A stretch of 64,000 nucleotides of DNA. Source: Anaerolineaceae bacterium (GTDB lineage Bacteria; Chloroflexota; Anaerolineae; Anaerolineales; Anaerolineaceae). The stretch covers positions 124,001 through 188,000 of the forward strand of contig JAURZL010000019.1 in the NCBI GenBank assembly GCA_030653365.1, in the 5' to 3' direction. A program made the position numbers and the translations under genes. Position 1 is the stretch's first letter. The number at the start of each line of letters is the position of its first letter. This document shows, one piece after another, positions 27,149-35,918 of this stretch. The notes under the pieces are model-generated. The model made no database searches. It had not been told where the DNA came from and worked only from the letters and a program-made list of their open reading frames with translations.

Positions 27149-28384
27149 ATGAAGTTAATCGATGTAATTAAAGTAGCTTCGAAATCGCTTTCTTCGAATA
27201 AGTTGCGTTCGATGCTTACGATGTTGGGAATCATTATCGGTGTTGCTGCTGTGATTATCATGATTGCTGTCAGTTCGGGTACGGAAGCCGCCATAGCTGA
27301 TCAGATTAATAGTCTGGGGGCAAATCTGGTTTTCGTAATGAGCAGTTTTAGTCAAGGAGGAGCCCGTGGTGGTATGAGTGCTTCCACAGGTGGTCTGGTT
27401 TATTCCGATGCAGAAGCAATTGCTGGGAATGTACCACATGTGGCTGGTGTGGCTGTGGAACAGACAACCACCCAAACGGTTAAATACGGGAGTATTGTGT
27501 TAGAAGATGTATCCATTTTAGGTACTACTCCAGATTTTCCAACAGTTCGCGAAATTGTCATCGAAGAAGGTCGGTTTATTAATGAGCAGGAACTCGAACG
27601 GAGTACCAGAACTGCTATTTTAGGAGCCACAATGGCAAAAGAATTATTTGGAGATACTTATCCGGTTGGACAGAAGATTACCGTAGGGCCACTCAAATTA
27701 ACGGTTGTGGGGGTGCTGGAAGAAAAAGGGCTGGTTTCTGGGGTTGATTATGATTCAAGGATTTATGTTCCAATCACGCTGGTTTTTGACAAATTGATGG
27801 ATAGTCAATTCTCAAGAATTGCGGGAGATCGGGTGCGAATCATTTATGTCACTGTGGATAATAAGGAATTTATTGACGATGTGATTTTACAAATTAATTT
27901 GTTACTGTCAAAACGTCATGATGTACCTTTGGAAACCCCTGATTTTCAAATCAGTACCCAGCAGGATATCATTCAGACTCAATCCGCTACAACAGAATCA
28001 TTCCGGTTATTGTTAGCCTGGGTAGCTGGTGTATCGCTAATAGTCGGTGGGATTGGGATCATGAATATCATGCTGGTAAGCGTGACCGAACGGACAAGAG
28101 AAATTGGGATACGCCAGGCAGTGGGTGCAACTCCGCAGGATATTCGGTTACAGTTTTTGACAGAAGCATTGATTCTTTCATTAATTGGGGGATTGATCGG
28201 TGTGGTTTTGGGAATCACGGGAGCTTGGGTTTTTTCACGGTTTGGCGACATGCCAACCGTCGTATATCCGCTTTCGATCGTATTGGCTTTTGGTTCTGCA
28301 GCTGCAGTTGGAATTTTATTTGGTTATTTGCCCGCCAATCAGGCAGCCAAATTGGATCCAATTGTTGCTCTTAGACATGAATAA
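27149..28384 (+). CDS. MacB-like ABC transporter permease (MacB_PCD-FtsX)
   Basis: Membrane subunit of the pump, 411 aa. One N-terminal helix (RSMLTMLGIIIGVAAVIIMI), an extracytoplasmic MacB_PCD domain (about 45-275), then three C-terminal helices of the FtsX domain (SLIVGGIGIMNIMLVSVTERTREIG motif). In E. coli MacB ATPase and permease are fused; here they are separate genes as in most Gram-positive and Chloroflexi systems. These pumps work by mechanotransmission, exporting peptides, lipids or antibiotics. Confidence 0.92.
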   Translation: MKLIDVIKVASKSLSSNKLRSMLTMLGIIIGVAAVIIMIAVSSGTEAAIADQINSLGANLVFVMSSFSQGGARGGMSASTGGLVYSDAEAIAGNVPHVAGVAVEQTTTQTVKYGSIVLEDVSILGTTPDFPTVREIVIEEGRFINEQELERSTRTAILGATMAKELFGDTYPVGQKITVGPLKLTVVGVLEEKGLVSGVDYDSRIYVPITLVFDKLMDSQFSRIAGDRVRIIYVTVDNKEFIDDVILQINLLLSKRHDVPLETPDFQISTQQDIIQTQSATTESFRLLLAWVAGVSLIVGGIGIMNIMLVSVTERTREIGIRQAVGATPQDIRLQFLTEALILSLIGGLIGVVLGITGAWVFSRFGDMPTVVYPLSIVLAFGSAAAVGILFGYLPANQAAKLDPIVALRHE

Positions 28385-28398
28385 AAATGTGAGGAATA

Positions 28399-29130
28399 AT
28401 GAAAATAAAAATAGTATTAATGTTGTTAATGATGGTATTACTATTGACAGCCTGCAATGGATCGGAATCACTTCCTGTCCAGAACCAGGAAAATGCAGTT
28501 GATAATGTTGAGAATGCAGGCATAAATACCCCATCCGAACCTGTTGACAATCAAACTGCAGTACAAAATCAGGAGATGGTACAGCTTGGTACCCAGACCA
28601 GGTTGATTCTGGGAAGTATGGCTCTTTTGAATAATGATCAATTGGTATCACCAGAACAAGCTGAAAAATTGATTCCATTATGGAAGGTGTTAAAAAACTT
28701 GCTAGCTAGTGATACAGCTGCCAGTGCAGAGATTGAAGCATTATTGACCCAAATTCAATCCGAATTATCCCCAGAACAATTGGAAAGGGTTAACGATTTC
28801 AACCTTTCTCCACAGGATTATCAGGAAATTCTATCAAAATATGTGCCGGAAGAATTTCAGAATACTTCGACCTTGATGACAGAAGAAGAACGTGAAGAAA
28901 GACGTGCAACGGCCATTGCAGCAAATGGTGGAACTGTTCCTCAAGAATTACAGAGCGGTGGCGGAGGTCGTGGCATGGGTGGTGGTAGTGGTATCCCTGG
29001 TGGGGTTCCGGGTGGTTCAGCTGGAACCACTGATGGTCTTGGTCAAAGGGCTGGCGGAGGAGCCGGGCAAATTAATTCATTTTTAATCGATGCTCTGGTC
29101 GCCGAGTTAGAGCTCATTCACCAACCTTAA
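28399..29130 (+). CDS. Lipoprotein with glycine-rich tail, efflux-linked
   Basis: 243-aa exported lipoprotein. Signal peptide with lipobox LLLTAC (Cys about 19). The middle (about 55-155) is helical with LSPEQLERV and LSPQDYQEIL repeats, and the C-terminal quarter is a Gly-rich stretch (SGGGGRGMGGGSGIPGG). 15 nt after the permease gene, with GAGGAATA as SD, so in the same operon. It has no recognised family. The LxxEQ-type helices are faintly like stress-responsive periplasmic proteins such as CpxP/Spy; inference only. Confidence 0.6.
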   Translation: MKIKIVLMLLMMVLLLTACNGSESLPVQNQENAVDNVENAGINTPSEPVDNQTAVQNQEMVQLGTQTRLILGSMALLNNDQLVSPEQAEKLIPLWKVLKNLLASDTAASAEIEALLTQIQSELSPEQLERVNDFNLSPQDYQEILSKYVPEEFQNTSTLMTEEEREERRATAIAANGGTVPQELQSGGGGRGMGGGSGIPGGVPGGSAGTTDGLGQRAGGGAGQINSFLIDALVAELELIHQP

Positions 29131-29193
29131 TAACAATTTTTTTGAGAGGATAAGGATGGTAGAAAGCAATTATTAACACAAAATCCAAAATAA

Positions 29194-29228
29194 ATCTTAA
29201 CAATTTCTAAATAAGTTAACGGTATTCT
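29194..29228 (+). promoter_or_regulatory. Exported-protein promoter with tandem OmpR-like boxes
   Basis: ATCTTAACAA (29194-29203) followed at once by TTTCTAAATA (29204-29213), then TATTCT (29223-29228), again exactly 11 nt after TTTCTAAA. Same architecture as the promoter at 24947, with no -35 hexamer. Confidence 0.6.
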
Positions 29229-29263
29229 TTAGATGTAAGAATTAGAAGACTATGGAGGTAAAA

Positions 29264-30058
29264 ATGTTCAAAAAATTATTCTTAGGATTAATGGTTGCAG
29301 GTCTACTGGTTGGTGGTGTGGTCACTTCTGTTTCAGCCTATGGACAGTATCCACCGGTATGCCCGACAGAGCCAGTTATTCTGGATGTTTTAAGCTTGAC
29401 TTCAGATGAATTGCGGGATGAAATTAAATTCGGAAAGACGATTCAGGAAATCTTCACAGAAAAAGGACTGGATTTTGAGACTTATTCCGAACAATGGTTG
29501 GCTGATCACGAAGCTTGCCTTGCAGAAGCAGTCGCAGAAGGCGAATTAACAGAAGATCAAGCTAAATTATTACAGGAACGTCTGGAAGAAAGAGTAGCTG
29601 ATGGGTTCTTATTCAATCAATATCAGCGCTTTGGGAATGCTCTCGGTTCCTATATGCGTTTCCGCGCAGAAAAAATCTGGGAAGGTGGAAATGGATTAAT
29701 TGGACAGATTCTGGAAAAATTGGAAATTACTTTTGATGAACTGAAAGCCAGGATCACAGGTGGTGAGACCCTGGAAGAAGTTGCTGAAGAAGCCGGGATC
29801 GACCTTAATGCCATCCATGATGAATTTGTTCAAAAACAGAAAGAAAGAGTTGAACAAGCTTTAGCAGATGGTAAAATAACTGAAGAACAGGCAGATCGAA
29901 TTCGCGAAAGGCTCAACAGCCAATTAGAAAACCCGATTCCCTGGAATATGTTTGAAAGAATGCGCGACCGCATGGACAAACCATTTGATCGATCCCAGTT
30001 TGGTGGAAGGCCAGGTGGAATGGGACAATCACGCGGCAATAATGGCGGAAACTGGTAA
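29264..30058 (+). CDS. Exported protein with two helical repeats
   Basis: 264-aa secreted protein with a signal peptide cleaved after VSA (about residue 24). Two similar helical modules follow: about 38-108 (LTSDELRDEIKFGKTIQEIF ... GELTEDQAKLLQERLEE) and about 143-218 (ITFDELKARITGGETLEEVA ... GKITEEQADRIRERLNS), so the gene has an internal duplication. The tail is G/R/N-rich. The ATG at 29264 is preferred over 29252 because TGGAGG sits just upstream. It has its own promoter with the same boxes as the pump. ELTEDQ/KITEEQ recalls LTxxQ motifs of CpxP/Spy chaperones, a weak similarity. Not a named family. Confidence 0.65.
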   Translation: MFKKLFLGLMVAGLLVGGVVTSVSAYGQYPPVCPTEPVILDVLSLTSDELRDEIKFGKTIQEIFTEKGLDFETYSEQWLADHEACLAEAVAEGELTEDQAKLLQERLEERVADGFLFNQYQRFGNALGSYMRFRAEKIWEGGNGLIGQILEKLEITFDELKARITGGETLEEVAEEAGIDLNAIHDEFVQKQKERVEQALADGKITEEQADRIRERLNSQLENPIPWNMFERMRDRMDKPFDRSQFGGRPGGMGQSRGNNGGNW

Positions 30059-30106
30059 CATATCAACCAAATCGGATTATAAAAACTGAGAAAATAATAA
30101 ATTTCA

Positions 30107-30135
30107 ATTACTCGCCCAATAACAGGGCGAGTAAT
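30107..30135. other. Intergenic hairpin between exported protein and response regulator
   Basis: Perfect 11-bp inverted repeat ATTACTCGCCC / GGGCGAGTAAT with a 7-nt loop. No T-run follows, so it may be a weak terminator or mRNA stabiliser. Confidence 0.5.
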
Positions 30136-30180
30136 GATTAAAGTGAAAATTTCTATACAGATTGGACTATACTATAGATG

Positions 30181-30876
30181 ATGAAGGTTTTGATTGTTGA
30201 TGATGAAAAACGCATCCTGGATGGTGTGCGGAAGTATTTTGAGCAGGCTGGTTTTGAAGTCCAGGCAGCTTATGATGGCCCTAGTGCATTAAAATTAGCA
30301 CTAAGTGATTCACCAGATCTTATCGTCCTGGATTGGATGCTGCCTGGTATGAGCGGGATAGATGTCTGTCGTGAGATACGGCGAGAGTCGACTGTGCCAA
30401 TCATAATGTTGACAGCTCGAGTGGAAGAGAGTGACAAGCTAATTGGTTTGGAGTTAGGCGCTGACGATTATATGACCAAACCATTTAGCCCGCGGGAACT
30501 GGTGGCCCGTGCTCGGGCGGTATTACGCCGATCACAGATGGAACCTGTTCAGGCACGCAGAGTGTTTACCTTTGGCAACGTGGTACTTGATTCGGTCGCA
30601 CGTGAATGCAAGGTGGACGGGGAGGTGGTCTCATTAACTCCTACTGAATACGATTTTTTATATTATCTTGTGAGACATCCCAACCAGGTTTTCTCACGCT
30701 CAAAGCTTCTGGAAGCAAGTGATTTAGGTTCTTTTGAAGGAGTTGAACGGACAGTCGATGTTCATATTCACAACTTACGGAAGAAAATTGAAATTGATGC
30801 TACCAATCCCCAATATATCATCACGGTTTTTGGTGTGGGTTATCGTTTTGTAAATTCACCTGGAAACGAAGGATGA
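30181..30876 (+). CDS. OmpR/PhoB-family response regulator
   Basis: 231-aa regulator. Receiver: acidic pocket DDE near residue 8, phospho-acceptor Asp in LIVLDWMLPG (about 51), MLTA Thr and Lys in TKPFSPRE. Winged-helix DNA-binding domain from about 125, with TPTEYDFLYYL and RTVDVHIHNLRKKI. Two ATGs are in tandem (30178, 30181); I use the second because MKVLIVDDE is the family start and TATACT (30168-30173) lies 7 nt before it, as for a leaderless mRNA. Four-nt overlap with the kinase. Probably acts on the tandem boxes at 24947 and 29194. Confidence 0.93.
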   Translation: MKVLIVDDEKRILDGVRKYFEQAGFEVQAAYDGPSALKLALSDSPDLIVLDWMLPGMSGIDVCREIRRESTVPIIMLTARVEESDKLIGLELGADDYMTKPFSPRELVARARAVLRRSQMEPVQARRVFTFGNVVLDSVARECKVDGEVVSLTPTEYDFLYYLVRHPNQVFSRSKLLEASDLGSFEGVERTVDVHIHNLRKKIEIDATNPQYIITVFGVGYRFVNSPGNEG

Positions 30877-32282
30877 ATCGAGTTTCCATTACCACAAGAT
30901 TAATATTGAGTTTTCTGGCAATTATTATTTTGTCGATCGTTTTATTCATTGTGGTCACCAACCGCGTGGTTTATAACCGCTTCTCAGATCTGGTAGTTCG
31001 CTCAGGGACTAATTTCACTCGTAGGGTTGTGCCGGTTCTTGAACAGTATTACCTTGCCAATGGCAGCTGGGACGGGGTGGAAAATATGGTGTTTGACACG
31101 TCTGGTAATCATGAATTTGGAATGGGAAGGAACCGGCCAGAAAATACGAATCCAGTCCTGGCGAGATTAATGATCACCGCACAAGATGAACGCTTCTTAT
31201 TAATTAATGGAGATGAAATTATATATGATTCAAATCCGGACGGTGTCCCAATCAATAATCCAGAAAATTTGACAAAATTTGGGACTCCGATTTACGCAGA
31301 TGGAGAATTGGTGGGTACATTTTTGGTAGCTTCTACCATGGGTATTTTAAGTGAAACCCAAAATGTATTTCTAACCAGAGTAAATCGAGCATTGATATGG
31401 GTGGCTTTTGTTGCAATCATTTTGGTTCTCATCGTGGCTGTATGGCAATCCAGATCGATTGTGCAACCTTTAAGACAGATGGCTGAAGCAGCCATGCGCC
31501 TGGCAAAGGGGGATTATAACCAAAGGGTAGATGTGCAAAGAAATGATGAACTCGGAGATATGGCCAAAGCCTTCAACTGGATGGCATCAGAATTGACGCA
31601 ACAGGCAGAATTACGCAGACAGCTGATGGCTGATGTGGCTCATGAATTACGCACGCCGTTGAGTGTTTTACGGATTGATCTGGAAAGTATGGAAGACGGC
31701 TTGATGGACGTGAATCCGGACACTGTACGCAGCTTGCAAAAAGAGGTGGGCTATCTGAGCAATCTGGTCGATGATTTGCGAATGTTGTCAATGGCAGATG
31801 CTGGTGATCTCAAAATTGAAAAAAGCCAGGTTGAACTAAATTCTCTGGTTCGTGAGATGGTTGAACGACAACAGAATACTGCCAGGGAACGAAAAATCAA
31901 AATGACAACCAAATATTCTGATAATGAAATCTTTGTGTTTGGCGACCCACAACGGTTGAGTCAGGTGATGGTGAATTTATTATCCAATGCCATTCAGCAC
32001 ACCCAACCGGAAAATGAAATAAACACAAGAATTGAATCGGATCATCAGATGGCTACTGTCTCAATAACAAATTATGGTACCTGGATTCCTCAAGAGGATC
32101 TGGAACGGATTTTTGACCGCTTTTACCGGCTGGAAAGATCCCGCAATCGAGATCAGGGTGGCAGTGGATTGGGACTATCCATAGCCCGAAGTCTAATTAG
32201 TGCTCATGAGGGAAAAATCTGGGCAGAAAGCATACAAGGCAAATCGACTACATTTAAGTTTACCTTACCTTTGAAAGTCTGA
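30873..32282 (+). CDS. Sensor histidine kinase (2TM-HAMP-HisKA-HATPase)
   Basis: 469-aa membrane kinase, partner of the adjacent response regulator. Two helices (about 8-30 and 172-192) flank an extracytoplasmic sensor of about 140 aa; HAMP about 195-245; HisKA with VAHELRTPLSV (phospho-His); HATPase with NLLSNAIQHT, and DRFYRLERSRNRDQGGSGLGL. All catalytic boxes are present. It probably senses envelope stress or the pump substrate, given its position after a MacAB-like pump. Confidence 0.93.
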   Translation: MNRVSITTRLILSFLAIIILSIVLFIVVTNRVVYNRFSDLVVRSGTNFTRRVVPVLEQYYLANGSWDGVENMVFDTSGNHEFGMGRNRPENTNPVLARLMITAQDERFLLINGDEIIYDSNPDGVPINNPENLTKFGTPIYADGELVGTFLVASTMGILSETQNVFLTRVNRALIWVAFVAIILVLIVAVWQSRSIVQPLRQMAEAAMRLAKGDYNQRVDVQRNDELGDMAKAFNWMASELTQQAELRRQLMADVAHELRTPLSVLRIDLESMEDGLMDVNPDTVRSLQKEVGYLSNLVDDLRMLSMADAGDLKIEKSQVELNSLVREMVERQQNTARERKIKMTTKYSDNEIFVFGDPQRLSQVMVNLLSNAIQHTQPENEINTRIESDHQMATVSITNYGTWIPQEDLERIFDRFYRLERSRNRDQGGSGLGLSIARSLISAHEGKIWAESIQGKSTTFKFTLPLKV

Positions 32283-32312
32283 TCTTGTTTCTTTTCAATG
32301 ATGAGCGCTCTG

Positions 32313-32346
32313 GGTGTTTTTGATGGGCATTATCGCGAAAAACACC
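32313..32346. repeat. GGTGTTTTT-type hairpin, copy 1
   Basis: Inverted repeat GGTGTTTTT / AAAAACACC with a 16-nt loop. Arms are nearly the same as those at 49617 and 62752, suggesting a dispersed palindromic element or a repeated terminator type. It lies 30 bp after the histidine kinase gene. Confidence 0.5.
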
Positions 32347-32390
32347 TACCAGTCCTCGTTAATTGAGATGATATAAACTGTCAAAAAAAA

Positions 32391-32428
32391 TCAAAAGAGT
32401 TCACCTGATTTTCAATGAACTCTTTTGA
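32391..32428. terminator. Bidirectional intrinsic terminator candidate
   Basis: Perfect 13-bp inverted repeat TCAAAAGAGTTCA / TGAACTCTTTTGA, 12-nt loop, between the convergent histidine kinase and GlsB genes. A8 run flanks one side, giving a U-tract on the minus strand. Confidence 0.65.
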
Positions 32429-32466
32429 CATTCCCTGGATTCGTTTTAGAGGGGGATTTCTTAAGG

Positions 32467-32739
32467 TCAGTAAGAATATTTGCGTTGACGTGTTTCCACA
32501 AAAGAGAAAATTACCAGCAGGACGGAACAAGCCAGAGCGACAGCGAAACTTTGCCAGGCGAAATCTAAATTTATGGGTCCGCCATAAAACAGAATATTGG
32601 CTAATAAGCCACCTGTCAGAGCGCCAGCCACACCAGCGAACATTCGACCAGCACGAACAAGTTTACAGCGCCGTTTGAAGAAAAAATTCGTCATCCAGCC
32701 CACACTAAAACCAATGATCATCCAGGAAAGTAGTCCCAT
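32467..32739 (-). CDS. GlsB/YeaQ/YmgE-type membrane protein
   Basis: 90-aa protein of three hydrophobic helices from the transglycosylase-associated (GlsB/YeaQ/YmgE) family: LLSWMIIGFSVGWM, MFAGVAGALTGGLLANILF and WQSFAVALACSVLLVIF. Small stress-linked inner-membrane proteins of unclear mechanism. SD AGGAT, ATG 32739. Convergent with the kinase. Confidence 0.75.
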   Translation of the reverse strand: MGLLSWMIIGFSVGWMTNFFFKRRCKLVRAGRMFAGVAGALTGGLLANILFYGGPINLDFAWQSFAVALACSVLLVIFSFVETRQRKYSY

Positions 32740-32875
32740 TTTCTAATCCTATCGTTGTGAAGTAATTCAATTGTTTCATAAATTTGGATTGAAAGATTAA
32801 AAAGAGTTATTGATTTTGAAAGGATTTTTGAAAATGACCTTACAAGTGTCTGAATCTTAGGTTATTATTATTATC

Positions 32876-32904
32876 TTGAGCTATTCATTAAATAAATATA
32901 AAAT
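32876..32904 (+). promoter_or_regulatory. Promoter of the FecBCD-type operon with overlapping inverted repeat
   Basis: TTGAGC (32876-32881), 17-nt spacer, TAAAAT (32899-32904). ATTCATT-N12-AATGAAT (32883-32908) covers the spacer and -10, a plausible repressor site for a metal- or oxyanion-responsive regulator. Confidence 0.45.
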
Positions 32905-32932
32905 GAATGAATAATTGATAAATGAGGTGAAT

Positions 32933-34102
32933 ATGAAATTTAATTCCAAAATGGTGGTGGTGTTTAGTTTTGCACTGGTCCTGATTTTGAGTGCCTGTAC
33001 ACCTGTGCAGAATGTTTCAACTGAACCAGCAACACTTGAGCCTGGAGAAGGTGAAACGACCCCAAATTCAGCCCCGACGATAACCGATGAGCCCAGTTCT
33101 GACGTTGGATTGGAATTTACAGATGCAACTGGAAAATTAGTTTCGCTACCGGATTTCCCTCAGCGTATTATTGTTGCTGGCCGGGCAACACCTTATGTGC
33201 TGGACACCCTGTACTTATTTCCGGATGCAACAAAAAAATTGGTGGCATTAGAAGTGCGAGGCTTTGATACGCAGGCGTTTTTAGAGCTTGTTGATCCTAC
33301 TGTTCAGGTGAAAGATATGTTGGATCGAGATGCTGGGCCTGAACAAATCGCTCCATACCAGCCTGATCTGGTGATTGTTAAGAATATTTCATTAGGGCAG
33401 TTGGGTAGCGCTTTGGAGGAGATCTCAATTCCGGTGATGGGGTTGAATTTGGAAACGCCTGCATTTTTCTATGAAGATATCCGTGCTTTGGGATCAGTGT
33501 TAGATAGTGCGGAAAGAGCTGAAGAAATAGTTGCCTATTATCAGAAAATTGAAACAGAAATTTCCGAATTATTGGCTGATTTGACGCAAGCTCAACGCCC
33601 GTCTGTATTAGTGTTGCAATATAGTGAGGATGGTGGTGAAATTTCCTTTAAAGTACCTCCAGCCAGTTATTTACAGACAACGATGGTTCAAAATGCAGGT
33701 GGTAACCCGGTCTGGTTGGATGCAGATGGTGGAACCAACAGCTGGATTCAGGTGGGTTTGGAACAGATTGCTGTCTGGAACCCGGATATCATATTTGTTG
33801 TGAATTATGCTGGTGATTCAGTCGAGACAGTACAAGAACTGGTAGGAAGCCCAACCTGGCAAGGTCTCAAGGCAGTCGAGAATCAGCAGGTGTTCGGCTT
33901 TCCAGCGGATTACGCCAGTTGGGATTTGATTGATCCACGCTGGATCCTTGGCCAACAATGGCTGGCTACCATTATTCAACCAGAACTTGCTACCGGGATT
34001 AATCTTGAGACTCAGGTGATAAGTTTCTATCAGACATTATATGGTCTATCAGAGGCTCAAATTAATGAGTTTGTCTTTCCACGTCTGGATGAGATAAAAT
34101 AG
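32933..34102 (+). CDS. FecB/BtuF-type ABC substrate-binding lipoprotein
   Basis: 389-aa lipoprotein that captures a metal chelate, cobamide or oxyanion outside the membrane. Lipobox LILSAC (Cys about 22), T/P-rich linker, then the periplasmic binding type III fold: ...LVSLPDFPQRIIVAGRATP, PDLVIVKN, AVENQQVFGF. ATG at 32933 follows GAGGTGA. The close YASWDLIDPRWILGQQWLA segment and the xdhC gene downstream raise molybdate/tungstate as a possible substrate, since some class II importers carry these. Siderophore or B12 remain alternatives. Confidence 0.85.
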   Translation: MKFNSKMVVVFSFALVLILSACTPVQNVSTEPATLEPGEGETTPNSAPTITDEPSSDVGLEFTDATGKLVSLPDFPQRIIVAGRATPYVLDTLYLFPDATKKLVALEVRGFDTQAFLELVDPTVQVKDMLDRDAGPEQIAPYQPDLVIVKNISLGQLGSALEEISIPVMGLNLETPAFFYEDIRALGSVLDSAERAEEIVAYYQKIETEISELLADLTQAQRPSVLVLQYSEDGGEISFKVPPASYLQTTMVQNAGGNPVWLDADGGTNSWIQVGLEQIAVWNPDIIFVVNYAGDSVETVQELVGSPTWQGLKAVENQQVFGFPADYASWDLIDPRWILGQQWLATIIQPELATGINLETQVISFYQTLYGLSEAQINEFVFPRLDEIK

Positions 34103-34107
34103 TTCGT

Positions 34108-35115
34108 ATGAAACCAACCAGTGGCTTATGGGTAAAACAACACCAAAAAATCTTTTTGTTGTTAATCCTACTGCTGGTCATGATGGCAGCGTCAATTTTT
34201 ATTGGTCGTTACCCCAAGCCTTTCTGGATGCCCATTCATGTATTGATAGAAGATGATATGGCGCAGCGTCTGGTTTGGCTGCTGCGCCTACCGCGTATTC
34301 TCACAGCAGCCTTGTTAGGTGCGACATTGGCGGTTTGTGGAACAGTGCTACAAATGATCTTCCGTAACCCAATTGTTGAACCTGGATTTCTTGGGGTTTC
34401 ACAAGGAGCAGCGTTTGGGGCAGCAGTCGCTATTTTGTGGTTGGGTGGTGGACGACTGACGGTTGAACTTTCTGCGTCGCTGTTTGCATTGTTGGGATTG
34501 GCGGGATCCTTCATCCTGGCGCGAACAATAAAGTTTGGCGGATGGGTGTTACGTCTGATTCTCTCGGGTATAGTGGTATCAGCATTGTTTTCCTCTGGGT
34601 TAGGTGTGCTGAAGTATCTCGCAGATCCATTGACCCAACTTCAGGAAATCACCTTCTGGTTACTGGGCGGTTTGTGGAGCGTGACCTGGAAAGATTTGTT
34701 GTATGTTGCTCCGGTGGTGTTGATTGGTTTATTGGTCGTGTATTTGATGCGTTGGCGCTTGAATGTGCTGGCATTAGGGCAGGATACAGCCTTTTCGTTA
34801 GGCGCTGAGACGAACCGGGAACGCCTGGTTCTATTGATCGCTGCGGTATCCGCCACAGCTGTACTGACAGCCCTGAGTGGTATCGTTGGATGGATTGGCT
34901 TGATCGTGCCGCAAATTACCCGCCAGTTGTTTGGCCCGAGTGGTCAATTTACTGTACCCGGATCTATGTTGATCGGGGCGATATTTGGGGTGGTGTGTGA
35001 TAATCTGGCACGTACACTGCTGGCTGGAGAGATCCCACTTGGAATTCTGACCTCATTGATTGGTGCATTATTGTTTGTAGTCATCATTAACCGCTCGCGG
35101 ATAAAATTGCGATGA
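34108..35115 (+). CDS. FecCD-family ABC transporter permease
   Basis: 335-aa permease with about ten helices. Family motifs: RLPRILTAALLGATLAVCGTV, NPIVEPGFLGVSQGAAFGA, and GIVGWIGLIVPQITR near the C-terminus. It forms a dimer for class II import of chelates or oxyanions. Starts five nt after the binding protein gene and overlaps the ATPase by four nt. Confidence 0.92.
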   Translation: MKPTSGLWVKQHQKIFLLLILLLVMMAASIFIGRYPKPFWMPIHVLIEDDMAQRLVWLLRLPRILTAALLGATLAVCGTVLQMIFRNPIVEPGFLGVSQGAAFGAAVAILWLGGGRLTVELSASLFALLGLAGSFILARTIKFGGWVLRLILSGIVVSALFSSGLGVLKYLADPLTQLQEITFWLLGGLWSVTWKDLLYVAPVVLIGLLVVYLMRWRLNVLALGQDTAFSLGAETNRERLVLLIAAVSATAVLTALSGIVGWIGLIVPQITRQLFGPSGQFTVPGSMLIGAIFGVVCDNLARTLLAGEIPLGILTSLIGALLFVVIINRSRIKLR

Positions 35116-35918
35116 GTGAATCGATGATCTCGCTTAAAAATATCCAGTTTCATTATGATCCGGGAAAAACGATTCTGAATGACCTTTCGCTCTCGGTGGA
35201 TAAAGGCAGCATCACCGCAATTCTGGGTCCCAATGGTACAGGAAAAACGACCCTGTTACACACAATCCTGGGTTTGCTTGCACCACAATCCGGTGAAATC
35301 TGGGTTGCTGGTAAAAGCATTCGAGCCTATAAACGCTCAGAGCTTTCGCAGGTGATTGCGTTGGTACCACAGTCTGAAGTTGTGCCTTTTAATTTCACTG
35401 TAATCGAGTATGTATTGTTGGGACGTACGCCACAATTGGGTTTTCTGGATATGCCCAGTGCGGCTGATGTTGATCTGGTACGAGGGACATTGAAACTCCT
35501 GGAGGTCAACCATCTCGAACAACGGGCAGTTACCGAGTTGAGTGGAGGTGAGCAACAGATGGTAGTATTGGCCAGAGCGCTGGTGCAGGAACCGCAGATA
35601 TTATTACTGGATGAACCCACCTCACATCTGGATTTAAGTAATAAAGGTCGCCTGTTGAAAATTTTACAGACACTGGCACAACAAGGGGTAACGATTGTCT
35701 TCAGCACCCATGATCCTGATGCAGCAGCGATGATTGCAGATCATGTGATTTTGCTGAAAGCTGGTGCTGTTCTGGATGCTGGTTTGATTTCACAGGTTTT
35801 GACCAGTGCGAAATTAACCGAGACCTATGGCACTGAAGTAAAAGTGGTGTCGATTGATGGCCGCCTGGTGACATTATTGATCAATGGGCGTTTTGGCGAG
35901 AAAGAAAAAGTACGATGA
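35112..35918 (+). CDS. FecE-type ABC transporter ATP-binding protein
   Basis: 268-aa ATPase of the importer. Walker A GPNGTGKTT, Q-loop LVPQSE, signature LSGGEQQ, Walker B ILLLDEPTSHLD, switch His in STHDPDAA. Overlaps permease (ATGA) and methyltransferase genes by four nt each, so the five genes from 32933 to 37550 appear cotranscribed. Confidence 0.94.
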   Translation: MSESMISLKNIQFHYDPGKTILNDLSLSVDKGSITAILGPNGTGKTTLLHTILGLLAPQSGEIWVAGKSIRAYKRSELSQVIALVPQSEVVPFNFTVIEYVLLGRTPQLGFLDMPSAADVDLVRGTLKLLEVNHLEQRAVTELSGGEQQMVVLARALVQEPQILLLDEPTSHLDLSNKGRLLKILQTLAQQGVTIVFSTHDPDAAAMIADHVILLKAGAVLDAGLISQVLTSAKLTETYGTEVKVVSIDGRLVTLLINGRFGEKEKVR

